From contig JANXAW010000026.1 in the NCBI GenBank assembly GCA_025061985.1, forward strand, positions 1 to 64,000: a DNA stretch of 64,000 nucleotides, given 5' to 3'. Position 1 is the first letter of the stretch, and each line of letters starts with the position of its first letter. A model generated the notes under the pieces. It was not told where the DNA came from, did not search any database, and saw only the letters and a program-made list of their open reading frames with translations. This document shows, piece by piece, positions 1-9,264 of this stretch. The position numbers and the translations under genes are program-made. This stretch comes from Fimbriimonadales bacterium. Lineage in GTDB: Bacteria > Armatimonadota > Fimbriimonadia > Fimbriimonadales > GBS-DC.

Positions 1-411
1 TGCATAAGTGAAATTGGCAAAATACAACCCCAAAGCGACCATCAGCAGCGCAGCCGCCCACGCAGGTGGGTTAGAACGCCCCATCCCTAATGCGCTGATT
101 ACGCACAACACGCCCAGAATCAGCCACAGCACGCGCTCCACCATTCCCAACCCGCCGATTGGCAACCCCAGCCAAGTGCCAATCGCTTTCGTGATAAAGT
201 AAAGCCCCAGCCCGTAGGCGAAGAGGATTAGCAACCGATGCCGCACCCCTGGCAAGAAGAACCCCAGTCCCGCCAATAGCGCCAACAACAGCGCGTGACG
301 CCGCACCATCGGCACCTCTTGAAGCAGATAAACTGCCACCACCCCTGCCGTTGCCATCAGAAACGGCAACCAGCGTAGTTGCCACGCCTCGCTCTGAAGC
401 CACGCACGCAT
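1..411 (-). CDS. Partial multi-spanning membrane protein of unknown function
   Basis: This is the first 137 codons of a gene that runs off the left edge of the window, so it has no stop here. It starts MRAWLQSEAWQLRW and continues with four or five strongly hydrophobic stretches (for example FLMATAGVVAVYLL, ALLLALLAGLGFFLPG, VLWLILGVLCVISAL), which indicates an integral inner-membrane protein. Its ATG shares one base with the argH stop (TGATG), so it is probably translated by coupling from argH as the second gene of the same transcript. I do not recognise the family, and the C-terminal part that might identify it is missing. Confidence 0.6.
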   Translation of the reverse strand, partial: MRAWLQSEAWQLRWLPFLMATAGVVAVYLLQEVPMVRRHALLLALLAGLGFFLPGVRHRLLILFAYGLGLYFITKAIGTWLGLPIGGLGMVERVLWLILGVLCVISALGMGRSNPPAWAAALLMVALGLYFANFTYA

Positions 412-1838
412 CAGTTCGGGTTCAGCAGCTCGTTGAGTTGATGCTCAATCACCGCCAGCCACTGCTGCGCCTGCTCAATCTGCTGCTCTACGGACTCTGG
501 CGCGGTGCCGCCCAGTAGGGTGCGGGCACGAACCGCACGCTCTGGGCTGATCACCTCCAGCGCATCTGCCTCAAAGCGCGGGTGATGGCGTTGCAGCTGC
601 TCTAAAGTCAGGTCTTCCAAGCCAATGCCTTGTTGAATACACTCCCGCACGAGCTGCCCCACAATGTGGTGCGCCTCGCGAAACGGAACCCCCTTGCGCA
701 CGAGGTAATCCGCTAGCTCCGTGGCGGTGGAAAAATCGCGCTGCAACGCCGCCCGCATCCGCTCAGGACGCCACTGCGCCCGCGCAAGCATCTCGGTCAT
801 CAGGCGCACTGAGGGCACAACCGTGTCTATCGTCGCAAACAGCAGCGGCTTATCGTCTTGCAAATCGCGATTGTAGGTCAGCGGTAGCCCCTTGAGCAAC
901 GCAAGCATCCCCATCAGGTTACCAATCACCAGCGCGCTGCGCCCCCGAATTAGCTCGGCGATGTCAGGGTTCTTCTTCTGAGGCATGAGGCTACTGCCCG
1001 TCGTATGCTCATCCGAAAGTTCTACATAGCCATACTCAGGCGTGCTCCACAAAATCAGCTCCTGCGCTAAGCGACTGAGGTGTACCATTAGCAGCGCGCA
1101 CACGAACAAATACTCCGCCACGAAATCACGGTCGGACACAGCGTCCATACTGTTGGGCACAGGCATCGCAAAGCCCAGTTCGGCAGCCAACAACTCGCGG
1201 TCAATCGGGAGGGAAGTGCCTGCTAATGCGCCTGCCCCCAGTGGGCAAAGGTTCATGCGGTCGCCTGCGTGCGCCAGCCGCGACAAATCGCGAATGAACG
1301 CCCAACAGTGCGCCATTAGGTGATGCCCCAGCGTCACGGGTTGGGCGTGCTGCTGGTGGGTTAGCCCTGGCATCAGCGTCTCTTTGTGCTGAGCTGCCAG
1401 CTGCATCAGTTGCTGACAGAGGTCAAACAGCGCGCGGGCAAGGTTCGTGGTGCGCTCGCGCAGCCACATCCGCACTTCAGTAGCAATAAGGTCATTGCGG
1501 CTGCGCCCCATATGCAGCTTGCCCGCCAACGCACCAACTTTCTCGTACAAGCGCGCCTCTATCGCCGTGTGGATATCCTCGTACTCATCCGAGGGGAACC
1601 ACTCGCCCTCCTCAAGCTCCGTGTGGATTTCAAGCAATGCGTCTACAAGGCGGTTCGCTTCGTGCGTGCTCAGTAGCCCCCTGATCCCCAGCATCCGAGC
1701 GTAGGCAGCATTCACCTGCAATTCTTGCTTCCACAGGCGCACATCGTGCTGCAGCGAGTAAGAGTACGCTTCCGCTTCGGGCGAGAGCTTGCCCTCGAAG
1801 CGCCCGCCCCACATCTTGAACGAGTCGCGCTTTGGCAT
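411..1838 (-). CDS. argH: Argininosuccinate lyase
   Basis: The enzyme splits argininosuccinate into arginine and fumarate, the last step of arginine synthesis, in the cytoplasm. The product is about 475 residues, normal for the family. It has the N-terminal MWGGRF motif, HMGRSRND, the HQQHAQPVTLGHH histidine region and the fumarase/aspartase signature GSSLMPQKKNPD. The frame stays open upstream, but I chose the ATG at 1838 (MPKRDSF) because a TATAAT box ends 7 nt before it, which suggests a leaderless message. It is followed directly by the membrane-protein gene at the window edge. No other arginine genes are in the window. Confidence 0.95.
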   Translation of the reverse strand: MPKRDSFKMWGGRFEGKLSPEAEAYSYSLQHDVRLWKQELQVNAAYARMLGIRGLLSTHEANRLVDALLEIHTELEEGEWFPSDEYEDIHTAIEARLYEKVGALAGKLHMGRSRNDLIATEVRMWLRERTTNLARALFDLCQQLMQLAAQHKETLMPGLTHQQHAQPVTLGHHLMAHCWAFIRDLSRLAHAGDRMNLCPLGAGALAGTSLPIDRELLAAELGFAMPVPNSMDAVSDRDFVAEYLFVCALLMVHLSRLAQELILWSTPEYGYVELSDEHTTGSSLMPQKKNPDIAELIRGRSALVIGNLMGMLALLKGLPLTYNRDLQDDKPLLFATIDTVVPSVRLMTEMLARAQWRPERMRAALQRDFSTATELADYLVRKGVPFREAHHIVGQLVRECIQQGIGLEDLTLEQLQRHHPRFEADALEVISPERAVRARTLLGGTAPESVEQQIEQAQQWLAVIEHQLNELLNPN

Positions 1839-1845
1839 CGTCGGG

Positions 1846-1851
1846 ATTATA
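1846..1851 (-). promoter_or_regulatory. -10 box of argH, leaderless geometry
   Basis: On the minus strand the sequence reads GGTATAAT, then seven bases (CCCGACG), then ATG. Transcription would start at or within a base or two of the start codon. There is no Shine-Dalgarno sequence and no obvious -35. Confidence 0.6.
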
Positions 1852-1998
1852 CCCCTGCGTAGCGTTCCCAGCTGGGGGTTGGTACGCAAAGTGGCGCAGA
1901 AGGAGCCGCCCCCCTTAGCGCTTTGCGCTCAGAGCGCGGGCAAGGCACAAGAGGTGTCTTGCAGGAACTGGGCGTGCTAAGGCGAATAAGGCTTGCCG

Positions 1999-3984
1999 AT
2001 GGCGGTTCAGGACGAACTAGCGAAGGCGCGACAGACAGCAGAAGAGATCGCCGCTGAAGAGCACAGGTTCCAAGAAGGGTTTACTTTCCGCACCTTCTTG
2101 GGGCTTCTGTTTGTCGCTTTCGTGATGCTGCCAGGCTGCATTTACATGGGGCTGGTAGCAGGAGTGGGGTTGGGCGCAGCGGCTGAGTGGGTCACCATTG
2201 TGCTGTTTGCCGAAGTGATGCGCCGCTCGCTGCAACCTTTGCGACGCCAAGAGATTTACATGCTGTACTATATCGCTGCCTCACTGGCGGCGATGGGCTT
2301 GTATGGGTTGTCGGGCGGGCCTTTGCAGTGGAAGATTTGGGATCAGTTCTTTGTGCAATCTGCGCCTGCTGCGCCAATTGCTGACGAGGTGCCCCGTTGG
2401 GCAGTTCCCGCGCCCGATTCGCCTGCTCTGCGCGAACGTACCTTTTTCCATCCTGACTGGGCAGTGCCCTTGTTCTTGCTTTTGCTCACTGAAATTTTGG
2501 GGCGCGCCAGCTGGATGAGCATGGGCTACCTGCTATTTCGGATGACCTCCGATGTGGAGCGCTTGCCCTTCCCGCTGGCACCTGTAGCCGCTTCAGGTGC
2601 GCTCGCGCTGGCAGAAGCGGGCACACGCGAACAATCGTGGCGCTGGGGGGTGTTCTCCACAGGCACGGTCATCGGCATGGGGTTCGGCGTGTTCTACGTG
2701 GGCATTCCTGTGTTCACTGGTACGCTGTTCGGCAACGCCCTGCAGCTCATCCCCATCCCCTTCTTAGACCTCACGCAAAATGTAGAGGCTGCCCTGCCCT
2801 CAGCAATCATTGGCGTTTCCATCAACTTAGGGGAAGTGTTACTGGGCTTTGTACTGCCCTACCACATCCTGCTGGGCGCAGCGATCAGTTCTGTTGCCAC
2901 GTATGTGATCGCGAACCCCATCCTCTACCGCGCAGGTCTAATTCCTAACTGGCAGCCGAACTCACCCGCCTTGCAAACAAAACTCGCTGTCGACTTGGAC
3001 TTTTGGCTGGCAATCATCGTGGGCTTGCAGCTAGCCGTGGCGGTGATCGGTGTAGGGCTAGTAGTGCGCACCATCCGTGAATATCGGCTCAACCGCGCGT
3101 TGCAAATCCGAGGTCTAACCCCGCCTCCCGGACGCGGCGATCCCCCGCTTTGGATCCCACTGGTGGTCTGGGCGGTTTCGGTAGTTTCCTACATCATCCT
3201 CTGCCGGATTTTGGTGCCAGAGTTCCCCTTGTGGATTGTGGTGGGCTTTGGGTTGCTATGGAGCCCGCTCAACAGCTACATATCCGCGCGCATGATTGGA
3301 CTAACGGGGCAAGGGGTAACGGTGCCCCTTATCCGCGAGGTGGCGATTATCAGCAGCGGCTACCCGAAGGTGGACATCTGGTACGCCCCGTTGCCTTTGT
3401 ATGACCACGGCTGGGCAGCCCTACGCTTTCGCGAGATAGAGCTTACGGGCACGAAGTTCACCAGCATCCTCAAAGCGGAGTTGGTGATGTTGCCCGTGAT
3501 TTTTATCGCCAGCTTTCTGTTTTGGGCGTTCTTCTGGAAAGCCAGCCCGATCCCATCGCCACTGTTCCCCTTTGCACAAAAGATGTGGCCTTACTACGCA
3601 CAGATGGAGGCGGTATGGAAGCAAATCAACCTGCCACAAAGCCAGATACGCGAGGCGGTGCTGGGCGCGCTGAACATCCCACGCATTATCATTGGCTTCG
3701 TATCGGGCCTGGGGCTGTTCTGGCTATTTAACGCCTTCAAGTGGCCCATCCTGCTGTTCTACGGCTTAGTGAGTGGCGTGGGGCAGCTGCCCCACTTTAC
3801 GCTCCCCAGGCTTTTGGGCGCGTGGCTGGGGTATCGCTACTTCAAGAAGCGCTACGGCGAGGATAACTGGTTGCGGTACGCGCCCGTGCTGCTAGCGGGC
3901 TTTTCCTGCGGAATGGGCTTGGTTGGCATGCTGGGCATTGCGTTGGCGTTAGTCGCCAAGTCAGTCTCTGTGTTGCCGTTCTAG
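1999..3984 (+). CDS. OPT-family (oligopeptide/metal-chelate) transporter
   Basis: This is a 661-residue inner-membrane protein with about 14-16 hydrophobic segments after a charged cytoplasmic N-terminus of roughly 30 residues. The general pattern, including the stretch MGYLLFRMTSDVERLPFPLA and long hydrophobic blocks such as LGAAISSVATYVIANP, looks like the OPT superfamily, which moves peptides or metal chelates by proton coupling. The substrate cannot be read from sequence. The first in-frame start is a TTG at 1993; the ATG at 1999 has a better position behind an AAGG stretch. It is divergent from argH and appears monocistronic. The family call is from memory of sequence style, not from a search. 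Confidence 0.65.
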   Translation: MAVQDELAKARQTAEEIAAEEHRFQEGFTFRTFLGLLFVAFVMLPGCIYMGLVAGVGLGAAAEWVTIVLFAEVMRRSLQPLRRQEIYMLYYIAASLAAMGLYGLSGGPLQWKIWDQFFVQSAPAAPIADEVPRWAVPAPDSPALRERTFFHPDWAVPLFLLLLTEILGRASWMSMGYLLFRMTSDVERLPFPLAPVAASGALALAEAGTREQSWRWGVFSTGTVIGMGFGVFYVGIPVFTGTLFGNALQLIPIPFLDLTQNVEAALPSAIIGVSINLGEVLLGFVLPYHILLGAAISSVATYVIANPILYRAGLIPNWQPNSPALQTKLAVDLDFWLAIIVGLQLAVAVIGVGLVVRTIREYRLNRALQIRGLTPPPGRGDPPLWIPLVVWAVSVVSYIILCRILVPEFPLWIVVGFGLLWSPLNSYISARMIGLTGQGVTVPLIREVAIISSGYPKVDIWYAPLPLYDHGWAALRFREIELTGTKFTSILKAELVMLPVIFIASFLFWAFFWKASPIPSPLFPFAQKMWPYYAQMEAVWKQINLPQSQIREAVLGALNIPRIIIGFVSGLGLFWLFNAFKWPILLFYGLVSGVGQLPHFTLPRLLGAWLGYRYFKKRYGEDNWLRYAPVLLAGFSCGMGLVGMLGIALALVAKSVSVLPF

Positions 3985-4029
3985 GCTCGGTGCGTGAACA
4001 CGCAGCGCTGGCGCCCTACCGGCGGCAAG

Positions 4030-4090
4030 CCCTTTGTCATTCCGAGCCGAAGGCGAGGAATCTCATACCCCTCGCTGCACTCGGGGTGAC
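4030..4090. repeat. Palindromic dispersed repeat, copy 1
   Basis: An imperfect inverted repeat with outer arms GTCATTCCGAG and CTCGGGGTGAC; the two mismatched positions would be G-U pairs in RNA. Its first 33 bases match copy 2 at 7210-7270 except for one base, and both hairpin elements are exactly 55 bp. It lies between the OPT gene and the phosphogluconolactonase gene. Repeats resembling 'cattccgagc...gaggaatc' occur between genes in several bacterial phyla. Confidence 0.65.
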
Positions 4091-4138
4091 GGAAGACGCT
4101 TGTGCAGTGTTGGCGCCGTACCAGACCAAAAGACGCCT

Positions 4139-4978
4139 ATGCGTGCCTTGGAACAGGAGCTAACATTCAACGCATTAGCCGAGGTGCTGCGCCAATCGCC
4201 GCCGTTGCAGATAGCAACGCGGCTGTGGCTCTGCCATGGCACATGGCATCCACGAGGCGTTGTGCTGGAACTTAGGTGGCGTCGTGTTGCTGACGCGCTG
4301 GTGCAGATGTGCAACGCCATTTTAATGCGCCAGCCCACTTGTAGCCTTGCGCTTTCTGGGGGCAAGACGCCTGAAACGCTCTACCGACTGCTCAGCACGC
4401 GGCGCTATCGCGAGGCATTAGACTGGTCGCGCGTGTACCTTTTTTGGGGCGATGAGCGCTACGTGCCCCACGATGACCCTCGCAGCAACTATCAGATGGC
4501 ATATCGAGCGTGGCTGCGCAAAGCAGGCATCCCTGCCGCCAACATCCACCCCATGCCTACCCATTATCCTGACCCTGATGCAGCGGCGCGCGCCTACGAA
4601 GCCGAGCTGCGAGCGTACTTCGGCGACACCAAGCCGTTCCCGCGCTTTGACTTGGTGTTGCTTGGACTGGGCGAGGATGGGCACATCGCCTCCCTGTTTG
4701 CAGGCGACCCTGCCTTAGGTGAGCAAACGCGCTGGGTTGTACCTAGCTGCGCCCCCACTGAGCCATCCCAACGCCTCACGCTCACCTTGCCTGTGCTCAA
4801 TCACGCCCAACGCATCTGGTTTCTGGTAGCGGGCGAGTCTAAGCGCGCAGTAATAGCCCGGCTTTTCCAAGGGCCGCCAGACCCCACCTTGCCTGCCACT
4901 CAGCTCAGCCCGATAGGTGAATGCTTCTGGTGGCTGAGTAAGGAACTACGCAAAATGCTCACCCTACTTCAACCGTAG
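4139..4978 (+). CDS. pgl: 6-phosphogluconolactonase
   Basis: The enzyme hydrolyses 6-phosphogluconolactone to 6-phosphogluconate in the oxidative pentose phosphate pathway. The 279-residue product has the expected blocks: SLALSGGKTPETLYRLL, YLFWGDERYVPHDDPRSN, and LVLLGLGEDGHIASLF with the catalytic-site GxGxDGH pattern. The frame is open further up to 4034, but that stretch is the palindromic repeat, so I chose the ATG at 4139 (MRALEQEL). The N-terminal 60 residues are longer than in short DevB forms. No glucose-6-phosphate dehydrogenase gene is in view, so it is separated from its usual partner. Confidence 0.9.
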   Translation: MRALEQELTFNALAEVLRQSPPLQIATRLWLCHGTWHPRGVVLELRWRRVADALVQMCNAILMRQPTCSLALSGGKTPETLYRLLSTRRYREALDWSRVYLFWGDERYVPHDDPRSNYQMAYRAWLRKAGIPAANIHPMPTHYPDPDAAARAYEAELRAYFGDTKPFPRFDLVLLGLGEDGHIASLFAGDPALGEQTRWVVPSCAPTEPSQRLTLTLPVLNHAQRIWFLVAGESKRAVIARLFQGPPDPTLPATQLSPIGECFWWLSKELRKMLTLLQP

Positions 4979-5063
4979 TTGCCTACGCAAGCAGGCTTCA
5001 TGTGCGTAAGGGCGGCTCCGACTGCTAGCCAGCACAGGCGTTCCTTCGGCACCTCGGAGCCTT

Positions 5064-5084
5064 CTTGACAATTCCACACTCAAC
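5064..5084 (+). promoter_or_regulatory. HAIR-type operator for HspR
   Basis: The 21 bases read CTTGACA-ATTCCAC-ACTCAAC. The HAIR consensus from actinobacterial HspR systems is CTTGAGT-N7-ACTCAAG, so 11 of 14 arm positions match with the exact 7-base spacer. It covers the -35 hexamer, where bound repressor would block RNA polymerase. The gene for the matching repressor is third in the operon it would control. Confidence 0.65.
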
Positions 5085-5095
5085 TCAGGTATAAT
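5065..5095 (+). promoter_or_regulatory. Promoter of the dnaK operon
   Basis: A consensus TTGACA at 5065-5070 and TATAAT at 5090-5095 are separated by 19 bp, longer than the ideal 17. GG precedes the -10. The predicted leader to the dnaK ATG is about 97 nt. The -35 box lies inside the predicted HspR operator. Confidence 0.7.
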
Positions 5096-5198
5096 CACCT
5101 TACTCAACAAACGGGAACTTTCGGGTAGCAGCGGAAGTATCAATTCCTGCAGAAGTTGAGCGCACACGCCGAATATCCCTAGTGCGGAGGATGAAGCC

Positions 5199-7088
5199 AT
5201 GGGCAAGGTCGTAGGTATTGACTTGGGTACCACGAACTCGGTGGTTGCAGTACTGGAGGGTGGCGAACCCGTAGTCATTCCAACTGCGGAAGGCGGGCGT
5301 CTGTGCCCGTCCGTGGTGGGCTTTACAAAGACGGGCGAGCGACTGATCGGCGCCCCCGCAAAGCGCCAAGCCATCGTCAACCCCGAAAACACGATTTTCT
5401 CCATCAAGCGCTTCATCGGGCGTCGGTATGACGAAGTAGAAGAGGAGCGCAAGCGCGTGCCATACAAGGTCGTCGCCGACAGCAAGGGCGATGCTGCGGT
5501 CTACATCCCCGCAATCGACAAGACCCTTCGCCCCGAGGAAATCTCGGCGATGGTGCTGCAAAAGCTCAAAGCCGACGCCGAAGCCTACTTGGGCGAGAAG
5601 GTCGAGGCGGCAGTCATCACCGTGCCTGCCTACTTCAACGACGCGCAGCGCACCGCCACTAAGAACGCAGGTGAAATCGCGGGGCTGAAGGTGCTGCGCA
5701 TCATCAACGAGCCGACCGCTGCCGCCCTCGCCTACGGACTGGATAAGAAGAAGAACGAAGTCATCTTAGTGTTCGACCTCGGTGGGGGCACTTTCGACGT
5801 GTCGATTCTGGAAGTCGGCGACGGCGTGTTCGAGGTCAAGGCTACTGCAGGCGATACCCACCTCGGCGGCGATGACTTTGATCAGCGCATCGTCGACTAC
5901 CTCGCTGACGAGTTCAAGAAAGAGCACGGAATCGACCTGCGCCAAGACCGTCAGGCACTGCAACGCCTCAAGGAAGCTGCTGAGCGTGCCAAGATCGAGC
6001 TTTCCAGCGTGACCACCACCACGATCAACCTGCCGTTTATCACGGCAGACGCCAGCGGCCCGAAGCACCTGGATATGACGCTCACACGCGCGAAGTTCGA
6101 AGACCTCTGCGCCGACCTGTTTGAGCGGCTCAAGGGGCCCATCTTCCGCGCGCTGGAGGATGCGGGTCTTAAGCCCACAGATGTAGACGAGGTCATCTTG
6201 GTGGGCGGCTCTACGCGCATCCCCAAGGTGCAGGAGATGGTGCGCCAGATCACGGGCAAGGAGCCGCACAAGGGCGTCAACCCCGACGAAGTGGTGGCAA
6301 TCGGCGCTGCAATTCAAGCGGGTGTGCTGGCAGGCGAGGTCAAGGACATCGTGCTGCTGGACGTCACGCCACTCTCGCTGGGCATCGAGACCAAAGGCGG
6401 TATCTTCACCGTGCTTATCCCGCGCAACACTACCATCCCAACGCGCAAGAGCGAAATCTTCACAACCGCTGCCGATGGGCAGACCAGCGTAGAGGTGCGC
6501 GTCTACCAAGGCGAGCGACCAATGGCGCGCGACAACAAACTGCTCGGCGTGTTCCACCTCGACGGCATCCCACCCGCACCTGCTGGCGTGCCACAAATTG
6601 AGGTGACCTTCGACATCGACGCCAACGGCATCCTGCAGGTGTCGGCGAAGGACCTCGGCACGGGACGCGCGCAAAGCATTCGCATCACTGGCTCCACCAA
6701 CCTCACCCGCGAGGAAGTGGAGCGCATGATCAAAGAAGCTGAAGCGAACGCCGAGCGCGACCGCAAGCGCCGCGAGGAAGCCGAGCAACTCAACCGTGCC
6801 GAGCGCTTCGCCATCGAAACCGAACGCCTGCTCCGAGAGCACGGTGCCTCCGTCAACGCATCGGACCGCGAACGCGCCGAGTCGCTCATCCGCCAAATCC
6901 GCGAGGCAGTCCAGCAACAGAACGCCGAACGTGCTACGAGCCTCTTGAGCGAACTGGAGACCGTGACCTATCGCATCACCGAACAGCTCTATCGCGAGCG
7001 CACTGCAGGTGCAACCGCTGGCACCTCCACAACCACCAGCACCAGCGGCGACGACGTAATCGACGCCGAGTATCGCGAGGAGAAGTAA
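5199..7088 (+). CDS. dnaK: Chaperone DnaK (Hsp70)
   Basis: An ATP-dependent chaperone that binds exposed hydrophobic segments of proteins and works with DnaJ and GrpE in the cytoplasm. The 629-residue product is full length. It opens [18 protein letters not shown], followed by [16 protein letters not shown] and [13 protein letters not shown] for the nucleotide-binding domain, then the substrate-binding domain with [14 protein letters not shown], and a lid ending [12 protein letters not shown]. It is the first gene of dnaK-dnaJ-hspR-tsaE; grpE, often next to dnaK, is absent here. Regulation by HspR through the upstream HAIR site is inferred. Confidence 0.98.
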   Translation: MGKVVGIDLGTTNSVVAVLEGGEPVVIPTAEGGRLCPSVVGFTKTGERLIGAPAKRQAIVNPENTIFSIKRFIGRRYDEVEEERKRVPYKVVADSKGDAAVYIPAIDKTLRPEEISAMVLQKLKADAEAYLGEKVEAAVITVPAYFNDAQRTATKNAGEIAGLKVLRIINEPTAAALAYGLDKKKNEVILVFDLGGGTFDVSILEVGDGVFEVKATAGDTHLGGDDFDQRIVDYLADEFKKEHGIDLRQDRQALQRLKEAAERAKIELSSVTTTTINLPFITADASGPKHLDMTLTRAKFEDLCADLFERLKGPIFRALEDAGLKPTDVDEVILVGGSTRIPKVQEMVRQITGKEPHKGVNPDEVVAIGAAIQAGVLAGEVKDIVLLDVTPLSLGIETKGGIFTVLIPRNTTIPTRKSEIFTTAADGQTSVEVRVYQGERPMARDNKLLGVFHLDGIPPAPAGVPQIEVTFDIDANGILQVSAKDLGTGRAQSIRITGSTNLTREEVERMIKEAEANAERDRKRREEAEQLNRAERFAIETERLLREHGASVNASDRERAESLIRQIREAVQQQNAERATSLLSELETVTYRITEQLYRERTAGATAGTSTTTSTSGDDVIDAEYREEK

Positions 7089-7100
7089 TCCAAACCCACG

Positions 7101-7205
7101 TAGCGTCGGCGAGACGCCAACGCTAGCCCAGCACGATGGCGTCTGCGCCATTACTTGGCGACGGCAACTTGCCGTCGTACTGCAGCACTAGCATCTTGTT
7201 AGCGA
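7101..7205 (+). repeat. Run of three hairpins after dnaK
   Basis: Three inverted repeats lie close together: TAGCGTCGGCG/CGCCAACGCTA (7101-7125, one mismatch), ATGGCG/CGCCAT (7136-7151) and GACGGCA/TGCCGTC (7160-7176). None is followed by a clear T-run, so they look more like REP-type or mRNA-processing elements than intrinsic terminators. The first shares the core CGTAGCGTCG with sequence near 60553-60576 on the other strand. Confidence 0.5.
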
Positions 7206-7209
7206 ACAA

Positions 7210-7270
7210 CCCTTTGTCGTTCCGAGCCGAAGGCGAGGAATCCGAGATTCCTCGCTACGCTCGGAATGAC
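7210..7270. repeat. Palindromic dispersed repeat, copy 2
   Basis: A 55-bp hairpin element with outer arms GTCGTTCCGAG/CTCGGAATGAC and a perfect inner stem GCGAGGAATC/GATTCCTCGC around a CGA loop. It starts with the same ccctttgtc context as copy 1 at 4030-4090. It sits between dnaK and dnaJ. Confidence 0.7.
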
Positions 7271-7341
7271 CCAGCACCCAAAATCCACCTATGATGATGT
7301 AGTGCCTGCGCCAAGCGCGCAGCGACAAGAGGTGAACACGC

Positions 7342-8424
7342 ATGCGCGGATTCAAAGACTACTATCAAATCTTGGGGGTACCGCGGAACGCCACCGAAAA
7401 AGAAATCAAGGCGGCGTACCGCAGGCTTGCGCGCAAGTACCACCCCGACGTAAACCCTGGCGACAAGCAGGCGGAGGAAAAGTTCAAAGAAATCAACGAA
7501 GCCTACCAGGTGCTATCAGACCCCGAAAAGCGCGCAGCCTACGACCGCTACGGCGAACAATGGCAGATGTATCAGCGCATGCGTGAGCAGTACGGCGAAA
7601 ACTTCCAGCCAAGCGACTTCCAAACCCCCTTTGGCTTTGGTGACTTTGAGGAGTTCATCCAAAACCTCCTGCGTGGCGCTGGCTTTGGGGGTGGCTTGCG
7701 CGTGCAGCGAACGCCACGCGATATTGAGCAAACCCTTGAAATCAGCATGCAGGAGGCAATTCGGGGCGCTACGCGCACAATCCAGATTGGCGTCGAAGAG
7801 CCGTGCCCCACTTGCAAGGGCACGGGCGTTGCCCCTGAGAGTCGACGCACTTGCCGCGTCTGCGGGGGCACAGGGCGCCGCCGCTTTGGAATGTTCGGAC
7901 TGGAGATGCACTGCGACGAGTGCGATGGCACAGGAGTCGTAGGGGCACCCTGCCCCACCTGCCGCGGCACAGGAGCCGTGATGCGCACACGCACCCTCAC
8001 CGTTACCATCCCCCCAGGCGTTGCCGAAGGGCAACGCCTACGCCTCGCAGGTGAAGGCGCAGTGGGCGCCGATGGGCGACGCGGTGACCTATACCTCCGC
8101 ATCAAAATCGCCCCCGACTCGCGCTTCGAACGCAAAGAAGACGACCTTTACACCGACGTGGACATTGACTACCTCACGGCGATTTTGGGGGGCGAGGTAG
8201 AAGTGCCCACACCCCACGGCACTGTCAAGATGAAAGTGCCTCCGGGCACCCAAAGTGGCACCCGCTTCCGCTTGGCAGGCAAAGGGCTGCCCCTCGGCAA
8301 GGGACAAATGGGTGACTTGTACGCACGTGCCCGAATCACTGTGCCTAAGTACCTCACTCCACGCGAACGCGAATTGCTGGAGCAGCTGCGACAACTGCGC
8401 GACCGACAGGAGGTGAAACCGTGA
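7342..8424 (+). CDS. dnaJ: Chaperone DnaJ (Hsp40, type I)
   Basis: A co-chaperone that delivers substrates to DnaK and stimulates its ATPase. The 360 residues contain a J-domain (about 1-70) with the HPD motif in YHPDVNPGD, a shortened Phe/Gly-rich linker, four CxxCxGxG zinc-binding repeats ([32 protein letters not shown]), and the C-terminal substrate-binding domains. The start has a good GAGGTGA ribosome site. It is separated from dnaK by 253 bp of hairpin-rich sequence and its stop overlaps the hspR GTG start. Confidence 0.96.
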   Translation: MRGFKDYYQILGVPRNATEKEIKAAYRRLARKYHPDVNPGDKQAEEKFKEINEAYQVLSDPEKRAAYDRYGEQWQMYQRMREQYGENFQPSDFQTPFGFGDFEEFIQNLLRGAGFGGGLRVQRTPRDIEQTLEISMQEAIRGATRTIQIGVEEPCPTCKGTGVAPESRRTCRVCGGTGRRRFGMFGLEMHCDECDGTGVVGAPCPTCRGTGAVMRTRTLTVTIPPGVAEGQRLRLAGEGAVGADGRRGDLYLRIKIAPDSRFERKEDDLYTDVDIDYLTAILGGEVEVPTPHGTVKMKVPPGTQSGTRFRLAGKGLPLGKGQMGDLYARARITVPKYLTPRERELLEQLRQLRDRQEVKP

Positions 8425-8819
8425 AACAAGACAAGAACCGACCGTCGGATGAGCCAGTTTATCTTATCAGCGTTGCGGCGCGAATGTGCGGATTGCACCC
8501 GCAAACGCTGCGCCTCTACGAACGGCTGGGGCTAATCCAACCCCACCGCGTAGGCAACAGTAAGCGCCTCTACTCAGAGGCGGATATCGCACGCCTGCGC
8601 CTTATCCAGCGCCTCACCCAGCAACTGGGAGTCAATCTCGCTGGAGTAGACATCATCTTGCGACTTTTAGATCGCATTGAGCAAATGAACCGCGAGATTG
8701 CTGAACTGGTAGCGCAAACCAACATGCGCATCCTGCAACTTATCCACGAGCACAACCTGCCTGTAGACCCACAATCGCTGCTCATCCGCTTCGAACGCCA
8801 TGAGGAAGACCTTGACTGA
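8421..8819 (+). CDS. hspR: HspR, MerR-family heat-shock repressor
   Basis: A 132-residue DNA-binding repressor of heat-shock genes. The N-terminal MerR helix-turn-helix reads [20 protein letters not shown], then [10 protein letters not shown], and is followed by a coiled region with heptad spacing (about residues 70-110). In actinobacteria HspR binds HAIR sites with DnaK as co-repressor; here it is encoded directly behind dnaJ (GTG start overlapping the dnaJ TGA, strong AGGAGGTGA site), and a HAIR-like sequence lies upstream of dnaK. Autoregulation of the operon is therefore likely. The tsaE gene starts inside its last 20 bases. Confidence 0.88.
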   Translation: MKQDKNRPSDEPVYLISVAARMCGLHPQTLRLYERLGLIQPHRVGNSKRLYSEADIARLRLIQRLTQQLGVNLAGVDIILRLLDRIEQMNREIAELVAQTNMRILQLIHEHNLPVDPQSLLIRFERHEEDLD

Positions 8820-9255
8820 GTTCACCTCCGATAGCGCAGGTGCTACCGCAGCCTTCGCCGCAGAATTTGCGCAGCAGCTCCAGCCGGACACGGTCGTCCT
8901 CCTTTATGGCGATTTGGGCGCGGGCAAAACCACCTTCATCCGCGGGCTAGCACGCGGTTTGGGCATCACGGAACCTATCCGCAGCCCTACTTTCACCCTC
9001 ATCCACGAATACACCATTCAGCAGCCGCCACCCCTAAGCGGGCTGCCCTTCTTCCACATAGACCTCTATCGCATTGAAACCCCTCAGCAACTGCTCACCC
9101 TCGGATTGGAAGAGGTGCTCGAACGCGGCGGGATCACTGCAATTGAATGGGCGGAACGGCTTAGCCTTGCCTCGCTGTCGCCACGCCCCACCCACCTCTG
9201 GGAAGTACACTTACACATCGAAGGTGACCACCAGCGACGTATCCTCATTCGCTGA
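8800..9255 (+). CDS. tsaE: tRNA threonylcarbamoyladenosine biosynthesis ATPase TsaE
   Basis: TsaE is the small ATPase of the TsaBDE complex that makes t6A at position 37 of ANN-decoding tRNAs. The 151-residue product carries the Walker A motif [19 protein letters not shown], the [10 protein letters not shown] block and a HIDLYRIE segment typical of the family, ending with an AIEWAERL block. It overlaps hspR by 20 bases and is probably translated by coupling at the end of the heat-shock operon, an unusual place for it. tsaB and tsaD are not in the window. Confidence 0.93.
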   Translation: MRKTLTEFTSDSAGATAAFAAEFAQQLQPDTVVLLYGDLGAGKTTFIRGLARGLGITEPIRSPTFTLIHEYTIQQPPPLSGLPFFHIDLYRIETPQQLLTLGLEEVLERGGITAIEWAERLSLASLSPRPTHLWEVHLHIEGDHQRRILIR

Positions 9256-9264
9256 AACAATGCC

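Noticed and set aside
4034-4138. N-terminal extension of 6-phosphogluconolactonase
   Set aside because: It translates the palindromic repeat and starts at TTG; not part of the enzyme.
5041-5198. CIRCE element before dnaK
   Set aside because: No TTAGCACTC-N9-GAGTGCTAA or close variant; the inverted repeat found fits HAIR instead.
5766-7151. A 461-codon open frame antisense to dnaK
   Set aside because: Long antisense frames opposite dnaK are a known artefact of its codon usage; the sequence has no family features, and dnaK itself is unmistakable.
7516-8135. Two open frames of 172-187 codons antisense to dnaJ
   Set aside because: They mirror the G/C-rich third positions of dnaJ and show low-complexity Arg/Ser/Pro composition with no start signals.
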